Shown in pieces: positions 1 to 12,069 of a stretch of 64,000 nucleotides of DNA. The notes below the pieces were generated by a model. That model was not told the origin of the DNA and did no database searches. It was given only the letters and a program-made list of their open reading frames with translations. The position numbers and the translations under genes are program-made. How positions within the stretch are numbered: position 1 is the first letter of the stretch; every line of letters begins with the position of its first letter. The stretch is from contig OX393576.1 of the NCBI GenBank assembly GCA_947652605.1, positions 50,010,966 to 50,074,965 of the forward strand, given 5' to 3'. This stretch comes from Elmis aenea (Eukaryota; Arthropoda; Insecta; Coleoptera; Elmidae).

Positions 1-376
1 AAGAGGGACGAATTTTTTCCTCTTAAGTCGTAGTTCCTTATGGACGAATGACATTTTCTATTTTATCCCAGAGAAAAAAATTCTGAAGATGGTAAGCGGA
101 TGACCTGCCTGTAAATCATACTTCCAATTACGTGTTTTCTTTCTAATTATCCCACAAAGTCAATGGGAAACACCTAAACATTTTGGCCAAGTTTGATAGC
201 TCTAGCTTAAACCGCTAGGACGTAATCGATTTTTTGATTTTTTTTTTCTTGCAACTTTGGAGGTCTCTAACTTTGAAAGAAAGCATTTTCGGATAACAAA
301 ATATTTGACAAATGGTCATCATTTTCACTCAGGAATATGCACCTACTTTTTTGCCGTGTATAATGGGGACACCCTG
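1..376. repeat. right end of a TA-flanked foldback element
   Basis: The segment ends in GGACACCCTG followed by TA, the inverted form of the TACAGGGTG terminus that recurs on many foldback elements in this window. The left part lies outside the window, so length and partner arm are unknown. No coding sequence is seen. Confidence 0.5.
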
Positions 377-404
377 TATAATAAAAATAGTTGAAGGCTG
401 TTTC

Positions 405-890
405 CCGTAGTCTAATCAAACACTAAGTAGCTTAAGGATTAAAATCGTGCCATTTTTTACAATAATATTTGCCATGTAATCTATGAGTTAAAAAACTTAT
501 AAGCATAATATAATTTGCAAAAAGTAAAAAGGTATTGTAATTAAAAAATAGTATTTTGCTTCTTATTATTTATAAACAAAACCGTACTAAAACGCAGGGT
601 AATTCAAGTGAAATTTAAATTAACATAACAAAACTTTTATTATATTCGAAACTTAATAGGTATAGAAAAATGGTGCAAGTCTACTTATGGTTCAACAACA
701 AAAATATTGGTTTAGTATAAAAAACGAAATAGTTTGCTTCATTAACTTACATTTATTTTAATTAATAGAAATGTGGACTAATTGTAAGTTAGTAGAATAT
801 CAATATTTTTAAATTGACTTACATGCAAAATATATCAATACAAAGAACAATGGACTTTCCTCACTTTTGTAATAAACGGCCTAATAAAAA
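405..890. repeat. copy A of an old unclassified dispersed repeat
   Basis: Several blocks (TAATCAAAC near 412, GTGCCATTTT near 448, GGTAATTCAAGTGAAA near 598, TTGTAATAAACGGCC near 867) recur in the same order at 13530-14075 and, split by a Harbinger insertion, at 14590-14750 plus 16179-16540. Copies are heavily diverged, A+T rich and without coding potential. No terminal repeats could be defined, so it is not assigned to a class. Confidence 0.5.
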
Positions 891-3800
891 TTTCATCTTA
901 AGTAAACGATGATTGTAAATTACATTTTAAAGTTTGTATTTAATAATTTTATTGTTTGGCATCCAAAAATAATAAAAATTTAAACACGAAGTACAATATT
1001 AATAAAAATATTTTATTCGTAATGTTGATAACTGTATTTATTGCTATTTAGTTTAGATACGTTTATTTTTATTGTTCACAAACGATTGAGGCATGTAAAT
1101 ACAAATCAACTTCTTTCGGCTTCTGCCCAGTTTTGTAAAACAAATGTCTGTCGGATTGGTTTTAAAAGCAAATCGATAATAAACTAAATTTACGAGTGGA
1201 ACTTCAATGGTAATAGCTTTAGTCTGAACTTTAATTAAAAATCCGGCGCTAACAGTACAAAACAGGACACCCATACGTTGAGCAACTTTGTCGCCATTAA
1301 TAAAAAAAAAACTTTTGTCTAAACCAATTCTACATGAAAGATCCACAGAATACGATTAAATATTAAATTAAAAGCATATGTGAGGATGTTTTCAGTATTT
1401 CACCAAATATTCTTGTAATCATAGTACTACAACAAATACTGGGGCTGAAAAAATCTCAGATAAGTTTAAACAGCAGGCGATAATTAAAGATGTTTAAGAT
1501 ATTTTACGCTTGCAAATTTATGATACGTTTATGCTACCTTATTTTCTTGTTATTCGTATTGACGTATAAGTTTTTTGTAACCTTAAAAATAAATATCTGG
1601 GATTAAGTTCAAGTATTTTGTTTTCCAAAGTTTATTCTTGTATGGTAAAAGAATGACTAAATATGCTTGACTTTTCGATCGTAGCGTGCTAGTAAGCTAT
1701 TATAATTATATGGTAATGTTATAATGTCTGCATATTCCAAGCTGCCTTTTTGGCATTGCTTTCAAAACAGCCAATTTATATTAATGTTTTTACATGACTC
1801 AGTAATGTTTATGTCAAAATGTACATATTAAATTAATAGCTGCATTTTTCTTAAAACTGAAAAATAAGTTTAGCGTTTAAAATGATAATTGTATACCAAA
1901 GGACGATACTGTTCCAAAATAAATAAATGCATTAAGCAAATATAAATAATTTGTTGAGGAACACATTTACATTTTTTTTATGTGTTTTTATTTTGAAGCA
2001 ATTACGATAGTTAATTAATAGAAACGTTATTAAAACAGTTGCCACCATGTTAATATTACACATAGAGAAAGCTTGTTTTAAAACATAAATTGAATAGAAT
2101 AGCAAAACAATAATTTAAATAAGATGATTGTATAACTAAGTTAAACAGGTGTTTCATCATGAAGATTATGAGAATGTCGATTTTAGTTGTTAAAATATTC
2201 ACCATCTGCATGGTTTTGACATCCGATAGTCAACGTTATTGTTTTCTGTTTTTTATTAGCACCATATAGAATGTTTATTCTATGGTTTGGAAAACTTTAT
2301 AGTAAATACAATAATTATTAAATTTTGCTAAATATACATGGGATATTTTTATATTCGCGGATGGGGTAGAAAGACACTGAAACAAGAACTAGCTCAGCTC
2401 CAATAGCTGCTTGCAACGACAAACTCGGTGTTCTTTTTGATGCGGTGTAGATTTTTTGGACATTTGAATGTCTAAAAATGTTTTAAGCCCGACCGCTTTT
2501 AATTTTCATCTTATTCCACGAATATTAAAACCACTCCTCGTATACCGGGTGCTTTAATTTATATTGGATTATCGTAGGAAATGCGTTGGTTTAGAACAAA
2601 ATTCTTAAAAAAACTGACATTATGTCTTTAAATTGATAAAGAACACAACAAATAAATTGAAATCAATTTTCTAATTTCCTTTAGGTATGTTAATATAAAT
2701 TAAAAAAGGAATGCAAATATTTTATCTGTCTTACGAAAAACCTCTTGTAAAAATGCAATAACAGTTCAAAAGTCAGCTCTTCATTAGTTGCAGTTTTAAT
2801 TTTTAATTAATCAAAAAAAAAAACATTTGCAAGTACAAGTTACTTTTAACTTTTTCTAAACTTGTTATAGCCTAGTGATGTAAACGTTTATCGTTGTGTA
2901 TAAGATTGATGGGTTTTATTTTTCATTATTTGCTTTCAGGTCATATATATTGGCCGCGATCTCAAAAGTCCTCATAATTCATACTTGGCCAATTCAACCT
3001 GAGCAATCAATTTATCGGTAGGGGTATTATTATCGATCCACTTTTAATTTAAAGTGTTGTTATATGTGATTTATAAATTGCCTTTGTCGTGATATATTTA
3101 TCTTTATTAATGTGAACACGCAAGGCTTCTGTATGCACATCGTCTCATCGATTAAGATTACACGATATTTTTAGTTTCGAAACATGTAGGTAGAACTTGT
3201 TTTAAAATACACAAGTGTAGGCGACAGTCTTGATTTGGGAGTTTCTTTGTATTGCCAACTTAAGGGAAAAAAATCTTAGTACTAGGCAAACATTTCAGAA
3301 ATTCGCAGGTAAAATAGTATAACACACTTTTAAAATTCACTTTTGTTGCTCACGTTCCAATTGTATTTTTAAATTATTTACTATGTACTGCATACAAGGA
3401 AAAAACTTAGATTACCAGATAAATAATTTAAAAGCTAGGACAAAACAATTGAAAACTAGGACATCTTCAGTTCTTAAAGCGATGACAAATATTCAAAAAA
3501 TATACCTTTCTTGCTGAAAAATTACACATTCATTGATATAATCAATTATATAAAATTACCCAAGATATAAAAATCAAATAAGTTACAATTAAATGTTTAC
3601 ATATTTTAAAATTTTATTCTGGGGCTATACCGGGTGTCCCAGTTTTGTATTCGCACCATATAATTACTTAAGAATTTAACTAAGGATGATGCAAACTGCT
3701 GGGTTTATAAAATAAACAATTTAACAACTTTTAGCACTTTTTGTTACTAACCCAATTGCCCACATCCTCTGAAAGTGTTGTCCCATTTAAAAACCCAACG

Positions 3801-5372
3801 ATATAATATTTTTTTATTTCAATAAATTTAAATGAGAGGGTACAAATGTATGTAAAGCCCATTTAACATAAAATAATTGAGTATGAACCCTCAAAAGCAA
3901 AGAGCGTCATGCGATAAAGATTATTTGTCCACACCGCAAATACCAATTTTAAGTTTTTACTATTCATAATAATAAAGCAATAAATATAAGTTTAAATCAA
4001 AGATTTCTTTTTTGTTAAAATATTTGAGACTCTTAAAGCAACATTGATTGTAGTTTTTTGCTAATTTGATCCTACTTCTTTCTATGTCTTAACAGTCTCC
4101 AAAATGCCCATATATTTTACAGTGAATCACACATCCAGTATTCTGTATCATGTGATTTTTTCTTAAGTAATGTATATCTGTTTTTAATATAGTATTTATT
4201 ATAAACAATACATGTTGAAAAACAAATACCATTACATTTTGTTATAACTCCTAAATCGTCTTTACCTGGAAAGTGGTACATGCTGATTAAAAGTTTGAGA
4301 AAGACTGGTCTGAAGTAATTAACTTTTATTATCTTTCCTAATTAAATGAAATGTCCTTATAAATCGCGTTAATGCTTTAGTTTAAAAGTGTGACACAAAT
4401 ATAATAATTTTCGTAACACATTGAATACCTACTTTTAATATTCCCAATGTTGACTAATATAATATTAAAGGTTACTTTATTATCTACACAGCAGCAGGTT
4501 GGTCTCCGATAAAGAAGATTTGTTACTTGCCACAGTTACCAAGTAAAAGTTTTCAGTCCATATCTTGGTTACTGCTCTTGAATGTAAACTAACCTGCGCG
4601 CAGCTTTCCACCTAATTCACTCAAGATGCTGCTCCCTTGAAAATAAAATTTAAGAGCTTTTTTTAAACGGCTTGAGTCTAATCTAATGAAAACACTTTAT
4701 CAAATCTATAAAATGCGGTTAATATAGTGTGCAAATAAAGCTAATAAAACGACCCAGAATTCCCCTTCGTTCGATGATAAACGTCCAAATATTTTTGGCC
4801 ATATTAAAATTGAAATAAAGGGGTGAAGTTCCGTGCTCCATTTAACATCAGTTTTGTTATAAGTCGGTGGTAATATTAGAAGCTTCAAAGTGTTCGTAGC
4901 GTCGCCGCTTGTTTAAAAAAAGATATGTACCTACATAAGCGTGGCATGTGTCTACCAGGAATTTTTGAATTGGATTTTAAGAAACCGAAAGCAAATGATG
5001 AAGAAGTTTAAGTTAGCCATCCCCTAATTTTTAAGTTTTGTTGAACAGTAAATCATGTTTTTGTTTAAGCCTATTTGTTACACTGAATCATTGAACTTGC
5101 CAATTTCGTGAAATAGGCATAGATTTGTCCACTTTGTGAAATAAGCAATACCACTAAAAAAAATATTATGTTATATCTGTCGAATACCAAACAATTAAAT
5201 CAAATTCAAAAACTGCAAAATAGGGCTATGAGAATTTTTCAACATCAAAATTACTGAAATGCTAGCTACTTTACAGTGGCTTAGTATGAAAAAAACGAGT
5301 AATTTTTAATGTGATCATTTTTCTTTTAAAAATCATAAATAACCTGCTTCTTAAATTTTTGTTAAAGTAAAT
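891..5372. other. A+T-rich non-coding sequence, no gene seen
   Basis: Very A+T-rich sequence with no convincing exon. The frames at 1053-1346 and 4706-4888 on the minus strand have no recognisable domain. Two solitary TACCGGGTG termini occur at 2543 and 3628, close variants of the TACAGGGTG foldback terminus, each without a visible partner end. Confidence 0.5.
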
Positions 5373-5590
5373 TCATTATTTTTATTATTATTTACTTGTA
5401 AGTCCCTCTACCGTCAGGTGTGTAGGACTGCCGAGTTGTGTTGTGCTGACTTTCTTTCAGGTCTTTCTGTCTTGCTTTTTATCTCTTCCTATTTGAATTT
5501 TCTCTCCCTTGCCGCTTTTTTAACTTCGTCTTACCAGGTTTTTCTCGTCTACCCTTTTTTTGCCTGTGGCCTTGCTTCATTTCTTCGCGC
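5373..5590 (-). pseudogene. 3' end of an RTE-like non-LTR retrotransposon, broken
   Basis: Read on the minus strand, this matches the last coding part and 3' UTR of the copy at 50382-50889, in the same order and with clear nucleotide similarity (for example GTAGGACTG..GAGTTGTGTTG and AACTTCGTC..CCAGGTTTTTC on the plus strand). It ends in an ATT-rich tail at 5373-5393, as in RTE-type elements that have 3' microsatellite tails. The remaining C-terminal peptide is basic and interrupted. The clade is inferred from the better copy; the plus-strand frame 5418-5660 is only a shadow. Confidence 0.55.
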
Positions 5591-5604
5591 TTTCTTTGAT
5601 GTAT

Positions 5605-5646
5605 GGCGCGCCCTCAAGGGGGGCGCGCCCCACAGATTTAGAAACT
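5605..5646. repeat. solitary right end of a hAT MITE
   Basis: The block GGGGGGCGCGCCCCACAG followed by a diverged TTTAGAAAC repeats the right end of the complete hAT MITE at 31356-31631. The left end is missing here. Confidence 0.5.
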
Positions 5647-5899
5647 ATGAAAGTTCATAACAATATTAAAATTTATTTGTTTGCCAATTTATTTATTGCT
5701 TATGTTATAACGTTATAAGCTTAATATCTACCTACTATTAATAATTAAATACACGAAATGGTGAATAAACCATATCAATTTGCTCTTGTAAAGTAAAATT
5801 CATCGTGGAAATGCAATAATTTAAGATATAAATGACAAGTTTTTGTCGTTAGTGAAGTGAACAGTAAGTTTTTTCGATTTCCACGACACTCTATTTGCT

Positions 5900-6522
5900 T
5901 CAATAACGATTAGAAGAAAAAATGTGGAATATCTCGAAAAGTATTAGTCTTGGGTATAGGACATACTTAATAAAAAAATGAAGCTCTCTTAAAGACGAAT
6001 TCGATGACATAAAAAAATATAGGAGTTTGCATTTCAAAAAACTGAGTTACGAGCTTTTGAAAATCATGGAAGTTACCACCTATTTATGAACACCCTGTAT
6101 GCGTGATTCAAACTTTTTCGTATCGAGCTAATAGAGCAATGTTTTCTGCATGTCCTTACCAAATTACAATTCTGTACTTCGAAAAATAACTTTAGGAGAA
6201 TTTTTTAAATAAAGACTTAAAACCTTGAAAAATTTTGAAAATTATTTTTTTTCTTAGTGACAAGGCCGCATGAAAACCTGTAGTATTTTATATCGATGTA
6301 AAGCTAAAATGAAGGCGGTCAAGAATATTAAATAAAAAATGGGGTGCTGTATTTGAAATATAAAAGTTGCTATTGGTTCCACAGAGGTGACTCACCCTGT
6401 ATATTTAAAAATATTTTTATCGTGTTCGGAAGAAAAAACTGTATGAAATACCGTTTGAATCAACTTTTTATCTCAAACCGTTTAGCCACAATCGACCGAT
6501 CCCCCACTAATAACTCACCCTG
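5900..6522. repeat. decayed TA/CAGGGTG-type foldback remnants
   Basis: Three inverted termini of the CACCCTGTA type lie close together, at 6091-6099, 6393-6401 and 6516-6524. The CTCACCCTG form of the last two equals the terminus of the large palindrome at 35518-37339. Matching left ends are not seen, so these are probably truncated or overlapping insertions. Confidence 0.4.
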
Positions 6523-6660
6523 TATAAAAGAGCTTGTTTGTTTGTTTGCATGTTTCTTTGTTTGTTTGTTCGCTATAGAATCCTAGGTCCGTTGACCGAT
6601 TGGGACCAAATTTTGCACAGTTACTATTTAGGACCTAACGGATTAAACGTCGTATAAAGA

Positions 6661-6720
6661 ACGGCCGGGAACGGCCGGGAACGGCCGGGAACGGCCGGGA
6701 ACGGCCGGGAACGTCTGGGA
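6661..6720. repeat. 10-bp GC-rich minisatellite inside the Helitron-like element
   Basis: Five perfect copies and one variant copy of ACGGCCGGGA in tandem. It is very GC rich compared with the A+T-rich surroundings. The minus-strand frame through it is a repeat artefact. Confidence 0.95.
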
Positions 6721-6825
6721 ACGTCCGCCGAGCGCAAGCACGCAGCGCGAGTATAGTCTGTGATTGATAATCTGGGAACGTCCGCCGAGCGCGAGCGCGG
6801 AGCGCGAGTAGTCTGTGATTGATAA
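6711..6825. repeat. two tandem ~55-bp GC-rich units
   Basis: A unit running from TCTGGGAACGTCCGCCGAGC to CTGTGATTGATAA occurs twice, at about 6713-6770 and 6771-6824. The copies differ by a few substitutions and small indels. Confidence 0.85.
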
Positions 6826-6870
6826 AAGAGAATTGTAATCACCCGTGCAACGCCGGGTAAATCAGCTAGT

Positions 6871-8390
6871 TAAAGTATATAACCCAAAATTATGAGAATT
6901 ACAGTTAACTAACTTAAAATTGCTAAGATTTTAACTTGCCATCCAGGAAAAAAAAATTACAATTAAAATATAAAGGATTCAAAGTTTATAACGATCTATC
7001 AAACAAGGTTAAAAATGAAACTAATATTGTAAGGTTTAGACATAAGCTCAGCTGTTTTATAAAGGCAAATTTTTAATAATATAGATTGAGATGTAATGTT
7101 ATATAATTCTAACATAATTAGCAAAACGCTAAATAAATTTCATTAATTTTATCATTACTAATGTTTAAAAGTAAAAAGTCATCAAACTGTCATATTTAAC
7201 TAAAGATTGCTGTATATTTAATGTGTCTTTATCAAGAATTAAAAAATAATAATTCTCTGAAAAAGTAAAAAATCTTGATATTATTTAGAAAAAAATTATT
7301 GCTAAAAAATCTCATTTTTTTTCAATCAACTTAAGTTTTACGACTTGATTGCACAAAGACATACTACTTTTAATTTAGTGCCATTTAATTGCAAATAAAG
7401 AATGAGTTCAAAAGTTTTTATCGCAGTTCTAGGACGACTGTAAGAACTATGGTTATTAATTTTATTTAAAAGAAAAGTTACTTACTACGTACCTTTTTCA
7501 CTGGAACGAAATAAAACTAATTTACAAACGACTTTAAAACGCTCGTTTTAATTAAAATTACGTCCATAAAGACCTTATCGGTGTAAGGTCATGACGAATT
7601 AATTAAAATACATCTGCAAATTAAAACAAATCTCAACATCCCTAATTTTCCCTTCAACAATTTTAAAAATTCTTCTCATATCGTTTATCCTTTTAATATT
7701 CAAGTCTACGAGTTCTTAAGCATTAAGTGCTTTACACAGGGATAATCATAACGGTTATAATTACACTCAAATGGACTTGTTAATACAAACAAATGATTGT
7801 GCTCGCTATTATCCTCCTAACCACAAAATATTAGGATTTTTGCACTTACAATGTAACAAAAGAATATACATAAAATAGATGTTTTCGTTGTCATGCAGGT
7901 CGCTCGTGGCGGATATCTTAATTAACCCGCGTAATTAAACTCTCATTAGAAGCATGATTCTGATGAGACCTGGCTGATCTGAATATGCAGATTAAGCGCC
8001 GCGTCTGCCCGTATAAACCTCACATTTAACGTGCCTTGATTTCTCAATAATTATGCCAAAGAGCCTACATAATTATACGTTTGAGTATTTAAAAACTGGA
8101 GTAAGTGAATCGAATGAACGCCATAAATATGTATCTTTGTATAAAACTAGAATTACGGACTCGCTGTTCCTATACTTGAGTTTTTAATATTTCTGTTCAG
8201 TTGGAGCTTTTCCCATCGAAATTCAGGAAGGAATAATATAAATCCTCGGGATGTTGTATGTTGGTTTATTTTATAACTTCGAATATTTGCTCTTTTTAAC
8301 TTGGGAAGAGTAAGAGCTTTTTTGCTATATTTGCAGGTAACTAATTATGCTTTGATTAGTTTTATGTTGGATAAGAAGCGCTAACCAGGA
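6871..8390. other. no gene; a somewhat GC-richer unique patch near 7890-8050
   Basis: No exon or repeat end is evident. The patch 7890-8050 is less A+T rich than its flanks and contains homeodomain-like TAATTA and ATTAACC motifs. It could be a conserved regulatory element, but nothing in the sequence proves it. Confidence 0.3.
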
Positions 8391-8398
8391 GTTTTTAT

Positions 8399-9827
8399 CA
8401 GGGATGGAAAACGTAACGTAACGATACCCGATAACGTTATAATAACGATTCAACTATAATTTTTTATACAATAACGTAACGATATTTTAATAACGTTATA
8501 TAACGTTGTAATAACCGATAACGTTTCGTTAAAAGTTATTTTGTATCGTTATTCTCTATAAATTAAATTTTTATATGGCGATCTTTTTATTTTCAAAAAA
8601 TATAATATTTTGTTTGTATTTTAGAAATTAAAATGAAAATAAAATTTCTCAACCTCAACGTAATTTTGTAGGTACTATGTTTTAAATTTACTTTTACAGA
8701 TCCCAAAAATAATTTCAGAGTTACAAATAAAAATTATTTTTATACAGCATGTTTCTTAAATAATGCGAAAAAATTCGGGAGGTGATACTTAATCGAAAAT
8801 TAAGAGGGGTCTTTCATATTTTTTTTTTCTTTAGGGTCTCCTTTCGGAGTTACACCCCCCTAAAGGGAATCGGTAAAATTGGGTTTTTATTTTATTTCCC
8901 AAATTTGGATAAATGTGGGAGATTTATACTTATAAAAAGGTTTCCCATAGTAATATTTTTAATCATCTCCCATCTTCACAGAGGGCTGAAAAGTGCGACC
9001 CCTGTTGGTTTTTTTATCAGGACTTTTTGGTGGTTGAAATCTAGCAATTTTAAATTTTCTTTAAAAACTTGATTTATTTAGAAGTTTTTTTTATTCTTTA
9101 ACTGTTCTCGTTAAACCTACAGTTTTTGAGTAAAAAATTATATGAATGAATATGAACCATCAAATATTCCAATATAAAATAGATTGGATAGAAGTGACGG
9201 GTGTAATTCATTTTGACGTTAAACGCCCGTCAATTATAATCAATATGAACATAAACATCATATTCACTCATTTAATCTTTTACTCAAAACTGTAAGATTT
9301 ACGAGAAAAACTAAAGAATAAAAAAAGGTTCTAAATAAATCAAACTAACAAAAAAAATTGCAAAATTTAAACTCACCAAAAAGTTCTGATTAAAAAACCA
9401 AAAGGGGTCGCACTTTTCAGCCCTCTATGAAGGTGGAAGATGATTGAAAATAATACTATGGAAAACCTTTTAATAAGTATAAAACATCTACCAAATATCA
9501 TTTCCCTACATTTATCTAAATTTGAGAAATAAAATAAAAACCTAATTTTATCGCTCCCCTTTAAGGGGGTGTAACTCCGAAAGGAGACGTCTAAGAAAAA
9601 ATTGTTATATAAAAGACCCCACTTTATTTTCAATAAGGAATCACCTTCCGAATTTTTTCGCATTATTTAAGAAACATCCTGTATATCATAATTTATGTAA
9701 CGTTATATAACGTTATATAACATAACAATTCATTTTTTTAACGTTATTGATAACGTTATGTAACGAAAACAAATAATAAATAACGTTATACAATAACGTA
9801 ACGATTTAAAACGTTATTCCATCCCTG
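8399..9827. mobile_element. hAT-type MITE with perfect 8-bp target duplication
   Basis: The ends are CAGGGATGG and its inverse CCATCCCTG, typical of hAT termini, and the element is flanked by perfect 8-bp copies of GTTTTTAT (8391-8398 and 9828-9835). Subterminal regions (8408-8540 and about 9695-9815) are arrays of TAACGTTAT-like words on both strands. No transposase is encoded. A second element (8745-9681) is inserted in the middle, so the original MITE was only about 0.5 kb. Confidence 0.92.
8745..9681. mobile_element. foldback element nested in the hAT MITE
   Basis: The left arm starts TA|CAGCATGTTTCTTAAATAATG and the right arm is its inverse, ending ..CATCCTG|TA. The arms extend roughly 400 bp each (to about 9150 and from about 9250) with a loop near 100 bp. 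The TA on both sides suggests a TA target duplication. The termini and subterminal TTTCTTAAATAATGCG block are shared with the 199-bp element at 18823-19021. Frames at 8782-9072 and 9373-9663 read the two arms and are not genes. Confidence 0.85.
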
Positions 9828-9847
9828 GTTTTTATTAATAAAACATA

Positions 9848-10046
9848 TATAGTCTGTTCGGCCAGTGATGAGGTCAGGTTAAGGAGGATTAGGGCAGTAA
9901 GGCGGCAACGAAATACATACATGCATTCTGTCTTTTTCTGTGTCATCGAGTTCTAAACACATACACGAAACAAACCGCTTACGTACTTAAATTTATACAT
10001 TAGTCAGTTAATCCGATAGACCTCATCACTGGCCGAATAGACTATA
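9848..10046. mobile_element. 199-bp MITE with 27-bp terminal inverted repeats
   Basis: The left end TATAGTCTGTTCGGCCAGTG continues as ATGAGGTC; the right end is its inverse with one mismatch (GACCTCATCACTGGCC then GAATAGACTATA). The interior is non-coding. The outer bases are palindromic TATA, so TA and TATA target duplications cannot be told apart. The superfamily is unknown. Confidence 0.85.
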
Positions 10047-10439
10047 CAATACAATTTTACGAATAAAAATTACTAATACATTATTTTTAAATATTGCCAC
10101 CCCTGCATTTTCTGCACTTGCGAAATCGTTCAGAAAGCTTTTTGATCGATTGCTGGATAAAGACTTTTAACTGCATCTTGAATCAGTCCAGAACAGCTTC
10201 AATAACTTCATTATTTGACTGAAAATTTTACCCTCCATAAAATTCTTTCAGAGATTTTTGAAAGTTTTTTATAATTTTCTTTTTATTTTAATACTGTAAC
10301 GAGCTAGACTTAGACAAATAACTAACTTAATTCTATTCCTGGTACACTGATGAAGTTAAGATCTAAGACGTCTCCCAACTGTTCTAACATTAAGGAATCC
10401 CTATTGTTGTATGTTCACTAACACAAGCAGTGAGTGAGT

Positions 10440-11190
10440 CTGCTTTTTTTTACACTGTGTCACATTAAACCAACTCAAGGGGTTTTTACCTCTTCCTACT
10501 ATACTCATGTTATCAAAAAGCTAGATAGCCTTGGTATTCACATGCTGCGGTAGTCTTTCTTCGTGACTTCTGACAAATTTCTGGATTTCGCTATCCACAA
10601 ACTCCACTCCAAAGACCCTATGAAGATCTTTATTTTTGATGTACCAGGGTGCATCTATGTTGTTTCTTAATACTTTGTTTTAAATATTTTCGAATATTTT
10701 ATTGTTGATTTTTTTTGTAGACCCCAGAGCGATATATTATCATACGTCCACACTGTTGTTAATATTTGCTCTTATAGTAAAAGCTTATTATGTATTGACA
10801 TTTTATTTCTAATAGCCAATACATCTTTTGAAATCCTGTACCTAACTTCTCTCTTTTCTCTCTGGGATGAGTTTTGCGACAAAATTTAGTGTTAAGAGTT
10901 AAGTCAAGGTATTTGGCTGTGTTGGCGTATGGTAACATCTGATTGTGTTTTATCTGTTTTTTGGAGAAGTCAATATGTACTGACTTGGTTTCGTTAAGTT
11001 TTATTCTTTACCTTTTTGTCCAGCTCTGAAATTTCCTGAAGCATGTGTGCTGTTTCTTTGTTGCTTTTGCCGAAAGCGGTATGGTCAGCAAAAGTAGCTT
11101 TTATATTGCTTTCCAGTTCTGGGAGATCACAAGTAAAGAGTAGATAAAGATATGGATTCAAGACACTACCCTGTAGTAGTTTTTGTGGTT
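10440..11190 (-). pseudogene. decayed Jockey-like reverse transcriptase (RT palm to C-terminus)
   Basis: Conceptual minus-strand translation across frameshifts and stops gives, in order, a QGSVL-like start with YLYLLFTCDLPELE, a palm motif FADHTA near 11080, a thumb stretch KLNETKSVHIDF, a KYLDLTLNTKF motif, and a C-terminal WTYDNISLWG stretch near 10740, then an APW-like region. This is the order of Jockey-clade ORF2 RT and C-terminal domains. The second catalytic Asp of the FADD box is His. Part before the RT palm is missing, so the copy is 5'-truncated and dead. It is clearly more diverged than the intact Jockey at 44520-48835. Confidence 0.75.
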
Positions 11191-11512
11191 TTCAAAAGAA
11201 AACCGGAGAAAGCAAGATTCGAACTATATGCTCGGTGAAGTATAAGGTGTCACTTAACTTTTGTTGTTCCGTCAACAGTTTTGCAGTCGTATGAAGCCCA
11301 ACTTTCCCTTAGAGCAAACACTCTGAACTTTGCCTTTTGTTACTGACTGCATTCTCAACATTATATTTTCTAAAAGTATAAAATAGTCTTTACAGTGCGA
11401 CGTGCAGTAAAACAAAAGTATCAACCACTAACCCTTTCTTCAAATCTCAAAAAGATGTTGCCATTACCTTGCTAGCAAAAAACGTATTTGTATTTTTAAG
11501 TTTTGGATATGT

Positions 11513-11880
11513 AGTGTGGCGGTTCTAGGATAAGTACCCCCTGGACAATAACCCCCGGATAATAACCACCGGAGAATAACCCCCCGTACAAATAACCCCG
11601 AACAAATAACCCCCGCACAAATAACCCTCGTGTAAAAAACCCCAGACAATTAACCCCCCGTACAAGAAAAATTCTAACGACTAAATTGAATTTTCGGTAG
11701 ATTATAATTACCGCCATGTAAAGTGATAAAGTTGAAAAAAAAATATTAAGACAGAATAACAATTTAATCTTCTTCGGGTGTTATCTATGAACGGGGATTA
11801 TTTGTCCGAGGGTTATTTGTACGGGGGATTATTGTCCGGGGGTTATTGTCCAGGGGGTAATTGTCCTGTTACCGTGGTGT
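11513..11880. mobile_element. foldback element built from mirrored ~13-bp arrays
   Basis: The left half (11522-11665) is a run of degenerate units like ACAATAACCCCCGG in one orientation; the right half (11779-11870) has the same units inverted (CCGGGGGTTATTGTCC). Outer ends GTGTGGCG and its inverse near 11876-11883 also pair. The centre (11666-11778) is A+T rich. The minus-strand frame rich in VRGLF-type repeats is only the array translated. No transposase and no clear target duplication are seen. Confidence 0.75.
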
Positions 11881-12069
11881 GGCATCACTGCAAACTCAAA
11901 AGTTTTGACTGAGGGATAAAATTGTGTGTGTACTCAAATTTCATCGGTTGTCAGTTGAGTCCACAAATGCATCTTTTTCCTCATATCGCTGCAGCAGAGA
12001 AGGAGCTATGTGCAAACGATTCACATTGTTCTTCGGACACTTTACGATATTTCAGGTGTTTTTTTTTAA

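Larger units (their letters stand above)
6514..6869 (+). mobile_element. Helitron-like non-autonomous element
   Basis: The 3' end has the Helitron pattern: a short hairpin (ACCCG..CGGGT, 6841-6858), about ten bases, then CTAG at 6866-6869 followed by T. A TC at 6514-6515 could be the 5' end, followed by a TTTG-repeat run (6532-6570), but the base before it is C rather than the usual A, so the 5' boundary is weak. No Rep/helicase coding is present. The interior holds two GC-rich tandem arrays. Confidence 0.5.

Noticed and set aside
11464..11762. Minus-strand frames rich in GLFVRG-like repeats
   Set aside because: The peptide is the translation of the ~13-bp DNA array. The inverse array on the other side proves its repeat origin.
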